A stretch of 64,000 nucleotides of DNA from Streptomyces sp. NBC_01723 (GCF_036246005.1 NZ_CP109171.1:124001-188000); one strand, 5' to 3'. Positions 44,903 to 53,878 are shown, counted from the first letter of the stretch. Numbers and translations: made by a program. Notes: generated from the sequence alone by a model not told the origin.

Positions 44903-45516
44903 GTGGCCGTCGACAACGCGACCACCTCTTCGTCCTCATCGGCCACAACGCCCCGGCCCGCTTCCACCGCTCCGAACATGTCAGCCCGCCACTGATGCGG
45001 GTCCTGGACCGCCTGGACGACTCCCCGGCCCTGGTGCAGACCGACCTGGTCGACACCCTCGCGATGACCCCCTTGTCCGTCGCGCTGCTCGGCGACCAGA
45101 CCCGCCACACCGGTCTGGCCCGCAGCGGCTGCTACCGCTGGTTCATGGACCCGGCCGAGCACCTGATGGTTCCCGAGGAGGCCCGCGAACGCTACGGCCG
45201 TGCCCAGGCAGCGCGCCTTTGGGCCGCGCCGACAGCCGGCAGCGACACCCCGCGAGCCGCCCGGATCCTCGCCGAGCTCCAGGAACACAGCCCCGAGTTC
45301 GTCCGCATGTGGGAACTTCAGGAAGTCGCACAAAGCTACGACGACGGCAAGACCATCCTCCATCCCGAACTCGGCCGCATCGACGTCGATGCCCAGATCC
45401 TGTTCACCGAGAACCGCGCCCAGTCCCTGGTGGTGCTGACCACTCGCCCCGGCACGGAGAGCCACAGCAAACTCGAACTGCTCTCCGTCGTCGGACACCA
45501 ACAGCTCACTTCCTGA
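44903..45516 (+). pseudogene. XRE/MmyB-type regulator lacking its HTH
   Basis: The frame from about 44903 reads RDHLFVLIGHNAPARFHRSE, then LMRVLDRLDDSPALVQTDLV, LAMTPLSVALLGDQTRHTGL and AQSLVVLTTRPGTESHSKLE. This is the MmyB-like ligand-binding domain of actinobacterial XRE regulators with part of the linker after the HTH. No start codon or HTH precedes it, because the upstream sequence is the end of the dctA-like gene. The first ATG (44995) would give a 173-aa domain without DNA binding. Confidence 0.65.
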
Positions 45517-45708
45517 CGTCCTGGGACGGGCAACTGGGCCGGGCTCGGCGCTGGAGGGGCCGGACATGGGCACCCTGAAATGGTGCAGTCCGATCGGCTT
45601 TTGCCCCGCGCATTACGGCCAAATGTGTCGGTCCCCTGCGATGTCCGGGCTCCGCGCTCAGGCCTCCCATTTGACCGGACGCTGCCTCCGTTTTACTCTC
45701 GACCAAGT

Positions 45709-45725
45709 ACGGAGGCAGCATCCGT
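45709..45725. promoter_or_regulatory. operator of ACGGA-N7-TCCGT type upstream of TetR
   Basis: ACGGAGGCAGCATCCGT lies 39 bp before the TetR start. It also contributes to a wider inverted repeat, GCTGCCTCCG (45681-45690) with CGGAGGCAGC (45710-45719). Matching sites occur at 48247 and 48280. Confidence 0.6.
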
Positions 45726-45764
45726 TTTGCTGCGGCCGCAGGATCACGGCAGGCAGGAGGGCGC

Positions 45765-46358
45765 ATGAGTGCCGGCGAACAGCGGGGACGCAAGCCTCGC
45801 GCGGACGTTCAGCGCAACCGCGCAGCCCTTGTGGAGACCGCGCAGCGTCACTTCCTGCGGCACGGGGTCGGCACCTCCCTTGAGGCGGTGGCCAAGGAGG
45901 CGGGTGTCGGGCCCGGCACCCTGTACCGGCACTTCCCCACCCGGGAAGCGCTGCTGGCGGCCGTGCTGCAGACGCGCTCCGAGGAACTGGTGGCCCGCCA
46001 GGCGGACATCGAGCAGCTCGGCGATCCCGCCGAAGCGCTGGAGCAGTGGCTGCGGGCGATGGAGGAGTACTTCAGCGCCTTCAGCGGGCTGCCGGACCCG
46101 CTCATGGCGGCAGCCCGGGCGCAGGAGCCGGACAACCCGCTCACGATTCCCTGCGACATCCTCATCTCCGCCACCGATCAGTACGTGCGAGCCGCGCAGC
46201 TCGCGGGGCGCGTGCGCGCGTCGGTGCGAGGGAACGACCTGTTCCTCGCGGCCTGCTCCGTCGCCTGGATCAAGGGCACCGGCACCGAAGAGGAGTCGCT
46301 CGACCGGCTCCGCACCCTCATCGCGAGCGGCTACCGCCAGCAGGACACCCAGGCGTAA
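45765..46358 (+). CDS. TetR family transcriptional regulator
   Basis: A 197-aa repressor. HTH at about 18-62 (NRAALVETAQRHFLRHGVGT, SLEAVAKEAGVGPGTLYRHF, PTREALLAAV). The C-terminal domain (WLRAMEEYFSAFSGLPDPLM) is of the SbtR-like type common in Streptomyces. It lies upstream of a reductase, a nitroreductase and a flavin monooxygenase, and operator-like sites of one pattern precede both itself and the monooxygenase, so it probably governs this redox cluster. Confidence 0.85.
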   Translation: MSAGEQRGRKPRADVQRNRAALVETAQRHFLRHGVGTSLEAVAKEAGVGPGTLYRHFPTREALLAAVLQTRSEELVARQADIEQLGDPAEALEQWLRAMEEYFSAFSGLPDPLMAAARAQEPDNPLTIPCDILISATDQYVRAAQLAGRVRASVRGNDLFLAACSVAWIKGTGTEEESLDRLRTLIASGYRQQDTQA

Positions 46359-46464
46359 ATCGCCAGGCACCCCGCCCTGACCCCCGCAAAGCCAGGCGGC
46401 ATTACCACCCATCCATCACATCGTGCTGCCCCCAGGGGCGGCATAACCTACTAAGGGACAAATC

Positions 46465-47202
46465 ATGAAAATTACTGCCATAGGCGCCGGAGCCATCGGC
46501 GGGAACCTCGCTGCCAAGCTCAGCACGGCCGGTCACGACGTCCAGGTGGCCGACGCCCGCGGCCCCGAGGCCGTCCGGGCGGAGGTGCTGGAGTCCGGGG
46601 CCCGCACGGCGGACCTCGCCGACGCCGTCCAGGGCCGGGACGTCATCGTCCTGTCGATCCCGTTCGGGGTGGCGGGCCAGCTGGCGGACCTGTTCGCGTC
46701 GGTGCCCGACGACACGGTGGTCATCGACACCTCGAACTACTACCCCGGAATGCTCAGCGAGCCGATCGAGGCGGTGGACGACGGCCAGGTGGAGAGCGTG
46801 TACACCGCCGAGCTGCTCGGCCGCCCCGTGGTCAAGGCGTGGAACGCCGCGCTGGCCGAAACCCAGCGGACCAAGGGTGTTCCGGCCGGAACGCCCGGCC
46901 GCCTCGCCATCCCTGTCGCCGGAGACTCCGAGGAGGCGCGGAAGGTGGCCATGAGCCTGGTGGACGACACCGGCTTCGACCCCTACGACACCGGCACACT
47001 GGCCGACTCCTGGCGCCAGCAGCCCAACAGCCCCGCCTACTGCACCGAGCTGACCCTCGACGAGCTGCCGACGGCCCTGGCCGCGGCCGACCGCGTCAAA
47101 GACGCGGCCATCCGCGACAGCCTCCCGGAACGCTTCGCCGCCCTCGGTGCCAACCCCACCGTCGACGACGTCGTCGAGATGAACCGCGCCGCCCACCGCT
47201 GA
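46465..47202 (+). CDS. NADPH-dependent F420 reductase-like Rossmann protein
   Basis: A 245-aa protein with an N-terminal Rossmann motif (KITAIGAGAIGGNLAAKLST, GxGxxG at about 7-12). The F420 oxidoreductase family segments DVIVLSIPFGVAGQLADLF, VVIDTSNYYPG and ELLGRPVVKAWNA follow, with a C-terminal helical part. Members transfer hydride between NADPH and F420 or act as NADP-binding partners of other enzymes. The reduced cofactor could serve the nitroreductase or monooxygenase encoded downstream. AAGGGA precedes the ATG. Confidence 0.78.
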   Translation: MKITAIGAGAIGGNLAAKLSTAGHDVQVADARGPEAVRAEVLESGARTADLADAVQGRDVIVLSIPFGVAGQLADLFASVPDDTVVIDTSNYYPGMLSEPIEAVDDGQVESVYTAELLGRPVVKAWNAALAETQRTKGVPAGTPGRLAIPVAGDSEEARKVAMSLVDDTGFDPYDTGTLADSWRQQPNSPAYCTELTLDELPTALAAADRVKDAAIRDSLPERFAALGANPTVDDVVEMNRAAHR

Positions 47203-47472
47203 ACACCCGACGCGGCTCTCGTGCACCCAACGGCACGAGGGCGGCAGCGCTGGGCGCCACGAACACACAAAGACGAACACGAAGAGCGCACAGTCCCCCC
47301 ACGCTGCAGCCTCGGCACCCTGCGGCCTGCGAACATCCGCAAGCCTGCAGGTACCCGCAAGAGTGCATCTCGCGTCCGGCCCTTACTTCGGCTGCCGCCT
47401 CGCATGGCCTGCCGTACTGCGCTGTGCCGCGGCGGCCGTGACGGCGACTGAGCGCCATGGAGAGGAACCGCC

Positions 47473-48171
47473 TTGCCCGGCACCACGTCAGCCTTCACCG
47501 ACATCGCACACTCCCGACGCTCTCCCCGGCAGTTCCTGCCCACCGCCCTGTCCCCTTCGGACATCCGGGGCGTACTGGAAGACGCACAGACCGCCCCCTC
47601 GAACAGCAACACCCAGCCGTGGACGGTGCACGTCGTCTCGGGTGCGGCGCGGGATGCCCTGGCCAAAGAGCTGCTCCGGGCCGAGGAGGAGGGGCGGACC
47701 TCCCCGGATTTCACCGATGGCTACGGCGAGGGTCTCTACCTCCAGCGGTCGCAGGCCCTGGGCGCGAGTGTCTACCGGGCCCGGGGTGTCGAGCGCTCGG
47801 ACCGGGACGGCAGGAGGGCGGCGGTCCGCGAGAACCTGGAGTTCTACGGCGCTCCCCATGCCGCCTTCCTGTTCATGCCGGCACTCGGCGACGGGGTACG
47901 GACGGCCGGCGACATCGGCATGTACGCGCAGAACTTCCTGCTCTCGCTGGCGGCCCGGGGGCTGGCCGGCATCCCGCAGACCGTACTCGGCGTCTACGCC
48001 GACACCGTCCGCGAGTCTCTGGGTGTCCCCGCGGAACTCAAGCTGCTGTTCGGCATCTCCTTCGGCATGGCCGACCCGGCGGCACCGGTGAACACGCTCC
48101 GCACGGAGCGGGTTCCGCTGCGGCGGAGCGTGGTCTTGCATGACACCTCAGGAGTCCTCGACGGGCAGTAG
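47473..48171 (+). CDS. nitroreductase family protein
   Basis: A 232-aa FMN-dependent oxidoreductase. The TTG at 47473 is chosen for its GGAGAGG about 8 nt upstream. Signature parts are RRSPRQFLPTALSPSDIRGV (FMN phosphate-binding Arg), APSNSNTQPWTVHVV, MYAQNFLLSLAARGL and the C-terminal LLFGISFGMADPAAPVN. It reduces nitro-aromatics or quinones with NAD(P)H. Located between the reductase-like gene and a broken monooxygenase in a TetR-controlled group. Confidence 0.85.
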   Translation: MPGTTSAFTDIAHSRRSPRQFLPTALSPSDIRGVLEDAQTAPSNSNTQPWTVHVVSGAARDALAKELLRAEEEGRTSPDFTDGYGEGLYLQRSQALGASVYRARGVERSDRDGRRAAVRENLEFYGAPHAAFLFMPALGDGVRTAGDIGMYAQNFLLSLAARGLAGIPQTVLGVYADTVRESLGVPAELKLLFGISFGMADPAAPVNTLRTERVPLRRSVVLHDTSGVLDGQ

Positions 48172-48240
48172 TTCCTCCGCCCGCAGGACAACCGGCACCT
48201 GGGCCCGGGCCGCCACGCGCCCGGCGCCCGCAGGGCCTTT

Positions 48241-48296
48241 GATAAGACGGAGGATGCCTCCGTCTTATCGATGAAGTAATCGGAGGCAATATCCGT
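48241..48296. promoter_or_regulatory. two operators, one within a perfect 13-bp inverted repeat
   Basis: GATAAGACGGAGG (48241-48253) and CCTCCGTCTTATC (48257-48269) are perfect arms around ATG. Inside is ACGGAGGATGCCTCCGT (48247-48263). A second site TCGGAGGCAATATCCGT follows at 48280-48296. Both fit the ACGGA-N7-TCCGT pattern seen before the TetR gene. They sit 45 bp upstream of the monooxygenase start. Confidence 0.65.
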
Positions 48297-48340
48297 TTCT
48301 CATTGCCTGATCTGGAGAGGTAACCGTCACAAGCCGACAG

Positions 48341-49577
48341 ATGGTCCTGGGGATGCAGTTCAGCGGTGGATACGGGGCCGCACCCGGGGCCTGGCGGCTG
48401 CCGGGTGCGAACCTGAGCAGTTACACGGACATGGGCCAGTTCGTGCGGTACGCGCAGGCCGGCGAGCGCGGCAAGATCCAGCTGCTGCTCATCGCGGGCA
48501 CCCCGGTCCTGGACGTCGACCTCGACCACCAGGCCCCGCATCCACATGCTCGACCCGCTGCTGATCCCGACCGTCATCGCGCGCGAGACCGAGCGGATCG
48601 GCCTGGTCACCACCGCCTCCACCACGTTCACCGAGCCCTACAATCTCGCCCGCCAGTTCAAGGCCCTGGACGTGATCAGCCACGGCCGGTCCGGCTGGAA
48701 CGCGGTGACCACCTCAGACCCCGCCGCTGCGGCGAACTTCGGCGCGACGATCCCGCCGCGCGCGGAGAAGTACGAGCTGCCCACGAGGCATCCAGATCGT
48801 CCAGGGGCTGTGGGGCAGCTGGGAGAAGGACGCCTGGCTTCTCGACGTCGACGGCAAGCGGTTCGCCGACATGGACAAGATCCAGCCGGTCAGCCTTCAG
48901 GGCAAGCACGCCGCCTCCCGCGGCCCGCTGCCCATCCCCCGCCCGAGCAGGTCCAGCCGGTCATCTTCCAGGCAGGTGGCGGCAGTTACGGCCTGGAACT
49001 CGCGGGCCGTTACGCAAGCGGCGTCTACGCCAACTCGTACACCGTCGAGGATGCCCGGGCCCAGCGCCAGGCTCTGCGGGACGCCGCCAAGCGCGCCGGA
49101 CGCGACCCGGACGAGGTGAAGGTGCTCGCCGGCTTCATGCCGACCATCGCCCCCTCCCGCCAGGCCGCCCATCAGCGGCGCCGCTTCCTGGATGAGGTCG
49201 CCGACCTGAACCAGCGCGTCCGCTACCTCGGTGCCATGATCGGCCTCCCGCTCGGCCCCGGCCAACTCGACGAGCCGCTGACCGCGTACCAGTTCGCCGA
49301 CGCCATACCCAGCCCACGCGACCCACGCTCCGTCCGCGCCCTCGAGTTGGCCCGGGAAGGCTGGACCCTGCGCGACGTGCTCTCCCACGGCGTCATCGAC
49401 TACCGCGACCCGCAGGTGTTCCACGACGCCATGGCCGCCGTGGTCACCGTCAGGACGGCGATCGCCCTCACGGCACCACGGTCAGCCCCTTCGCCTCCCA
49501 TTTCTGCCCCCCGATCCGATCTGGACGATCTCACCCTTGAAGAGGACTTCTACGCGGACGCCCTGGAGGACGTGTGA
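48341..49577 (+). pseudogene. LLM-class flavin-dependent monooxygenase (NtaA/SnaA type), frameshifted
   Basis: ATG 48341 opens VLGMQFSGGYGAAPGAWRLP and DMGQFVRYAQAGERGKIQLL. A frame change near 48530 leads to MLDPLLIPTVIARETERIGL, TTFTEPYNLARQFKALDVIS and GRSGWNAVTTSDPAAAANFG. Between about 48785 and 48945 the correct reading (IQIVQGLWGSWEKDAWLLDV, KIQPVSLQGKHAASRGPLP) lies in other frames, and the first frame then resumes (VQPVIFQAGGGSYGLELAGR). The parts add up to the bacterial-luciferase-like fold of FMNH2-dependent NTA/pristinamycin-type monooxygenases. Three breaks make activity unlikely unless the breaks are sequencing errors. Confidence 0.7.
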
Positions 49578-50030
49578 CGACGGGGACTCTCGCGGGCCTG
49601 GGAAATCTGGCCCTGTCCAGGAAGGAAGGCTTCAAGACGTTCGTCGACGCTCCTCTCCGGACACAGCCCGCACAGCTGGCCCGACAGGCTCTCCAGGCTC
49701 TGGATGAAACGGCGCGGCCGGCCTACGAGCACGACCGGCGGACATGGCACGCGAACCTGGGCCCCCGTCAAGACCCCTCAACTGGTGTACCTCCACGGGG
49801 ACTTGTGGGACATTGTCGACAGCAACCAGCAGGACGGCGACAAGGCCAAGGGCGCCGTCGCCGTCGACGCGTTCCCCGGCTTGGGGAAGACCACAGCGGT
49901 GCTCGCCTTCGCGCGGGAGTTTCACCGCCGGGAGATCGCCGAGCACGGCGCGTTCACCGCGCAGGGACATGAGCGATGGCCGGTGTGCCGGGTGGGGCTG
50001 ACCGGCAACACGGGCATGAAGGACCTCAAC
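49574..50030 (+). pseudogene. TniB-like transposition ATPase, fragment
   Basis: GTG 49574 overlaps the previous stop. The product reads KEGFKTFVDAPLRTQPAQLA and PAYEHDRRTWHANLGP, shifts frame near 49762, then VKTPQLVYLHGDLWDIVDSN, VDAFPGLGKTTAVLAFAREF (Walker A, GLGKTT) and RWPVCRVGLTGNTGMKDLNR. This matches the AAA ATPase (TniB/TnsC-like) of actinobacterial Tn5053/Tn7-related transposons. The Walker B half is missing. Confidence 0.6.
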
Positions 50031-50104
50031 CGAGTGGGCCCCGCGCCTCTCCCCCGCCGCCCTCCGCCCACTGACCCTGCCGGCCCTGACCCGGAGAGCA
50101 TCAC

Positions 50105-50478
50105 CGTGGCCCGGCTCCACGAGGCCGTTCCCACCCGGCGACTTCTCCATCGCCCAGGTCGTCCAGAGGCTCAACACCACCACAGCGCACGTCATCTACC
50201 TGCTGTCCCGACACCCGGTCGACTGGAGCCCTCCCCGGTTCCGGCGCACCCAGCACACCGCCACCCGCATCGGGCAATGGCGCACCTGGTACGAACACGA
50301 CCATCTGCCGCTCCAGGACATCGCCGACCGCGAGGGAACGAACCTGGCCACTGTGCGCCTCGCCTTCCTCAAGAACGGCGCCCCGTCCGCCCGCCAGGAA
50401 GCTTCCGACGCCGACTGTGAACAGAGGATGGCTCACAGAAGACCCAGCGCCGGCCCTGTCGGCGCTGCCAGCCCTTGA
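50105..50478 (+). pseudogene. HTH protein fragment from the same transposon
   Basis: The frame encodes DFSIAQVVQRLNTTTAHVIY, LLSRHPVDWSPPRFRRTQ, then QWRTWYEHDHLPLQDIADRE and GTNLATVRLAFLKNGAPS, ending in a stop at 50478. Two helix-turn-helix-like segments are visible. Its position after the TniB-like fragment suggests a TniQ- or targeting-type transposition protein that has lost its N-terminus by deletion near 50100. Assignment to a particular family is uncertain. Confidence 0.4.
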
Positions 50479-50481
50479 TGA

Positions 50482-51375
50482 TCAGCTGATCGCCGACTGT
50501 TCGGTGTCCGGGTTGGCTTCCTGGGTGGCGGCCCAAGTGGCGAGGAGGCGTAGCCCTTCTTCGGAGGGGGAGCCGGGCTCGGCGGCGTAGATGGTGAGGG
50601 TGAGGCCGGGGGCGGCGGCCATTTCCAGACCCTCGAAGGCGAGGGAGAGGTCGCCGACGGCGTGGTGGTGGAAGTGCTTGGTGCCGGTGCCGTGGTGGCG
50701 GACGTTGTGTGCACCCCACCGGGTACGGAACTCGTCACTGCGGGTGCACAGCTCGCCGACCAGGTCGTGCAGGTCCTTGTCGTGCGGGTTACGGCCGGCT
50801 TCCGCACGCACGATGGCGACGGTGATGTCGGCGAAGGCGCCCCAGGTCGGGTAGAAGCGGCGGGCGGCGGGGTCGAGGAAGGTGAAGCGAGCCAGGTTCT
50901 GCTGGTTGCCGGGCGTGGCGTACAGGTCGGTGTAGAAGGCGCGGAAGAGCTGGTTGGCGGCGAGGACGTCCATCCGCCCGTTACGGACGAAGGCCGGCCC
51001 TGCGGTGATCGCGTCCAGGGTCCATTGCAGGCTGCGGTGCGGCTTCCACTGCTCCTTGGTGCGCCGGCGGCGAGGGCGGGTGAGCGCGTCGGAGCCGTCG
51101 GCGGCCTGGACCAGGTTCACCAGGTGGGCGCGCTCGGCGTCGTCGAGCTGGAGGGCGCGGGCGAGAGCTTCGAGAACGGACGGGGAGACCCCGGCTAGGT
51201 TGCCGCGCTCCAGTTTCGAGTAGTACTCCACGCTCATGTCAGCCAGGGCCGCGACCTCGCTGCGGCGCAGGCCCGGCACACGGCGCCGGGAACCTCCGGG
51301 CAGTCCGGCCTGGTCAGGGGTGATCTTCGCGCGCCGCGAGGTGAGGAACTCGCGGACCTCCTCACGGTTGTCCAT
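50482..51375 (-). CDS. XRE-family regulator with MmyB-like ligand domain
   Basis: A 297-aa regulator from ATG 51375 (MDNREEVREFLTSRRAKITP). HTH_31 domain at about 35-90 (VPGLRRSEVAALADMSVEYY, SKLERGNLAGVSPSVLEALA), then the MmyB-like domain (AFVRNGRMDVLAANQLFRAF, NLARFTFLDPAARRFYPTWG, LSLAFEGLEMAAAPGLTLTI). These regulators commonly sit divergent from a short-chain or zinc-dependent dehydrogenase, as here. It probably controls the plus-strand operon from 51597. Confidence 0.87.
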   Translation of the reverse strand: MDNREEVREFLTSRRAKITPDQAGLPGGSRRRVPGLRRSEVAALADMSVEYYSKLERGNLAGVSPSVLEALARALQLDDAERAHLVNLVQAADGSDALTRPRRRRTKEQWKPHRSLQWTLDAITAGPAFVRNGRMDVLAANQLFRAFYTDLYATPGNQQNLARFTFLDPAARRFYPTWGAFADITVAIVRAEAGRNPHDKDLHDLVGELCTRSDEFRTRWGAHNVRHHGTGTKHFHHHAVGDLSLAFEGLEMAAAPGLTLTIYAAEPGSPSEEGLRLLATWAATQEANPDTEQSAIS

Positions 51376-51385
51376 GCCTTCGACG

Positions 51386-51426
51386 GTACGTCCCGTACAC
51401 GGCCATAGGGATGTACTGCCAGTACA
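51386..51426. promoter_or_regulatory. two palindromes upstream of the XRE regulator
   Basis: GTACGTCCCGTAC (51386-51398) and TGTACTGCCAGTACA (51412-51426) share GTAC half-sites. They are centred 27 bp apart and lie directly upstream of the XRE start, in the gap to the divergent alcohol dehydrogenase gene. Confidence 0.6.
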
Positions 51427-51596
51427 CCCCTTGTCAGTGACTCGCTGCGCGCGTGAAGAGGGCGTTACCTGGAAGGCGTGGTGCTTCTCCTTCGGCCAGC
51501 AAGGCGGGGAAGGAGCAGCTCCACGCCCCGCTCGGGCGGTCCGCCGCCCGAGGCTTTGGGGCCCGCACCTGCAACCCGTAGGCAAAGGAACCTCTC

Positions 51597-52613
51597 ATGC
51601 GCGGCGCAGTGATCCACTCCCCTGGCGACATCCGCTTCGAGACTCTGGAGGACCCGAAGATCGAGCACCCGACCGACGCGATCATCCGCACGGCGGTGAC
51701 CTGCGTGTGCGGGTCGGACCTGTGGCCCTACCGGGGCGCGGAGCCGACCGAGCACGCCCATCCCATGGGCCATGAGTACGTCGGCTTCGTGGAGGAGGTC
51801 GGCTCCGACGTCACCTCGGTCAAGCCAGGCCAGTTCGTCGTCGGCTCGTTCGCGACCTCCGACAACACCTGCGCGAACTGCCGCAACGGGTTCCAGTCGA
51901 ACTGCCTGAACCGCGAGTTCATGTCAACCTGCCAGGCCGACTACGTCCGCATCCCCAACGCGCAGGGCACCCTCGTGGCTACCGACGGTGTGCCGGACGA
52001 GCGGTTCTGGCCGGGGCTTCTGGCCGTCTCGGACGTGATGGGCACCGGCTGGTGGGCCGCCGACGCCGCCGAGGTCAAGCCCGGCTCGACCACCGTGGTG
52101 GTCGGCGACGGCGCGGTCGGCCTGTGCGGCGTGATCGCAGCCAAGGAGATGGGCGCGGAGCGCATCATCGCCATGTCCCGCCACGAGTCTCGGCAGCAGC
52201 TCGCCCGGGAGTTCGGCGCGACCGACATCGTCACCGAGCGTGGCGAGGAGGGTGTCGCCCGGGTCAAGGAGATGACCGGCGGAATCGGCGCGGACTCCGT
52301 GCTGGAGTGCGTCGGCACCGCCCAGGCCATGCAGCAGGCCCTCCACTCCGCCCGCCCCGGCGGCAACGTCGGCTTCGTCGGCGTCCCGCACGAGGTCGCC
52401 GTCGACGGCCAGGAACTGTTCTTCTCCCACGTCGGCCTGCGTGGCGGCCCCGCCCCGGTACGCCGCTACCTGCCCGACCTGATCGACCGCGTCCTGTCGG
52501 GACGAGTCGACCCGGGCAAGGTCTTCGACCTCACTCTGCCCCTGGACCAGGTCGCCGAAGGCTACAAGGCCATGGACGAGCGCCGCGCGATCAAGGCCCT
52601 CCTCAAGCCCTGA
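51597..52613 (+). CDS. zinc-dependent alcohol dehydrogenase family protein
   Basis: A 338-aa medium-chain dehydrogenase. Catalytic zinc ligands are Cys in TCVCGSDLWP and His/Glu in MGHEYVGFVEEVG. The structural zinc loop CANCRNGFQSNC has three of the usual four cysteines. The Rossmann segment is VVVGDGAVGLCGVIAAKEMG (about 167-186). It oxidises alcohols or reduces aldehydes with NAD(P). First gene of the plus-strand set controlled by the divergent XRE regulator, with a cupin gene 25 bp downstream. Confidence 0.87.
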   Translation: MRGAVIHSPGDIRFETLEDPKIEHPTDAIIRTAVTCVCGSDLWPYRGAEPTEHAHPMGHEYVGFVEEVGSDVTSVKPGQFVVGSFATSDNTCANCRNGFQSNCLNREFMSTCQADYVRIPNAQGTLVATDGVPDERFWPGLLAVSDVMGTGWWAADAAEVKPGSTTVVVGDGAVGLCGVIAAKEMGAERIIAMSRHESRQQLAREFGATDIVTERGEEGVARVKEMTGGIGADSVLECVGTAQAMQQALHSARPGGNVGFVGVPHEVAVDGQELFFSHVGLRGGPAPVRRYLPDLIDRVLSGRVDPGKVFDLTLPLDQVAEGYKAMDERRAIKALLKP

Positions 52614-52638
52614 CCTCCTCTCTATACACGGAGCAACT

Positions 52639-53049
52639 GTGCATGTCACCCGCAGCTCGATCGACACCGTCAAGGGTCCGGCGGACTGGTTCACCGGCGA
52701 CGTCTACATCGACGCCGTCGCCGCAGCCCCCTCACCGTCCCGGGTCACCGCGTCCTTGGTGCACTTCATGCCCGGTGCCCGCACCCACTGGCACCGCCAT
52801 CCGCTGGGCCAGACCGTCTTCGTCACCGAAGGCGTCGGCCTGTGCCAGCGCCGCGGCGGACCGATAGAAGTCATCCGGCCCGGCGACCGCGTCCTGTTCG
52901 AGGCCGACGAAGAGCACTGGCACGGTGCTGCCCCGAACCGGCTGATGGTCCACCTGGCCATCAACGAGGGCGACGACGCCCACGACGTCGTGCACTGGCT
53001 GACCCCCGTCACCGACGAGGAGTACGCCCAAGCCCCGGCCACCGGCTAA
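52639..53049 (+). CDS. cupin domain protein
   Basis: A 136-aa single cupin (GTG 52639, CGGAGC upstream). Motif 1 is GARTHWHRHPLGQTVFVTEG (metal ligands His, His, Glu pattern) and motif 2 PGDRVLFEADEEHWHGAAPN. This resembles small cupins (carboxymuconolactone/quercetinase-like) found with dehydrogenases in Streptomyces XRE-controlled operons. It may isomerise or bind a small carbonyl compound. Immediately downstream of the alcohol dehydrogenase, probably co-transcribed. Confidence 0.85.
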   Translation: MHVTRSSIDTVKGPADWFTGDVYIDAVAAAPSPSRVTASLVHFMPGARTHWHRHPLGQTVFVTEGVGLCQRRGGPIEVIRPGDRVLFEADEEHWHGAAPNRLMVHLAINEGDDAHDVVHWLTPVTDEEYAQAPATG

Positions 53050-53194
53050 ACCCGGGGCTCCCTGGCTCAGGTTCGCCGAGGGCCGCACACCCGCGGAGGA
53101 ACGCCGCGCTGTCGCGGCCCTTGCCGTGATCCACACCGCCTTTCCCCCCGGGGCCCGATGTGGCCCGCCCCCCATATCACTGAGGAGAACACCC

Positions 53195-53878
53195 GTGACC
53201 ACCTTCGCCATCGTCGGCGCCGGCCCCGGCCTCGGGCTCGCCGCCGCCCGCCGCTTCGGGAATGCGGGCCACAGCGTCGCCCTCCTCTCGCGCAGCGCCC
53301 AGCACCAGCACCACCTGGCCGCCGAACTGGTGAGGGAACACATCAACGCCCGCGGCTTCACCGCCGATGTCCTCGACCCCGCCTCCCTCACCGCAGCCCT
53401 GCAAGAGGCCGCGGACATGCTAGGGCCCATCGAGATCCTTCAGTTCAGCCCGGTGCCCCGCGGCGACTTCATGAAGCCGGTCCTGGACACCACCGCAACC
53501 GACCTGGACGATCCGCTGGCGTTCTCCGTCAAGGGGCCCGTCACCTGCGTGAACACCGTTCTGCCCGGAATGCGGGAGCTCGGGCGAGGCACACTGCTGT
53601 TCGTCAACGGCGGCAGCGCGGTACGCCCGAAGGCCAGCGTGGCCGGTACCTCGATCGCGTTCGCCGCCGAAAGCGCGTATGCGGCGATGCTCCACACCGC
53701 GCTCGCCGACGAGAACATCCACGCCGCACAGCTCATCGTGCCCGGGGCGATCAGCCCCGACTCCGAGCACTCCAGCCCCGAGGCGCTGGCCGAGCTGCTG
53801 TACGGCCTGCACACCGGCCGGAAGGGTTTTCGCCACTATGCCGAGCCCATGCCCGAGCCGCAGGACGGCACCCCATGA
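53195..53878 (+). CDS. SDR-like Rossmann protein without the YxxxK motif
   Basis: A 227-aa protein from GTG 53195 with GAGGAGA about 7 nt upstream (VTTFAIVGAGPGLGLAAARR). The N-terminal GAGPGLG dinucleotide loop and the VLDPASLTAAL segment are SDR-like. At the usual active site the sequence is ESAYAAMLHTAL, so the Lys of YxxxK is replaced by Leu. It may bind NAD(P) without classical SDR catalysis. Its stop overlaps the start of the lipoprotein gene (ATGA), so the two are translationally coupled. Confidence 0.75.
   Translation: MTTFAIVGAGPGLGLAAARRFGNAGHSVALLSRSAQHQHHLAAELVREHINARGFTADVLDPASLTAALQEAADMLGPIEILQFSPVPRGDFMKPVLDTTATDLDDPLAFSVKGPVTCVNTVLPGMRELGRGTLLFVNGGSAVRPKASVAGTSIAFAAESAYAAMLHTALADENIHAAQLIVPGAISPDSEHSSPEALAELLYGLHTGRKGFRHYAEPMPEPQDGTP

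Noticed and set aside
43596..45110. 504-codon open frame on the minus strand opposite the dctA-like gene
   Set aside because: Asp/Glu/Gly-rich antisense reading without hydrophobic core. The plus strand encodes an eight-helix carrier with conserved hairpins.
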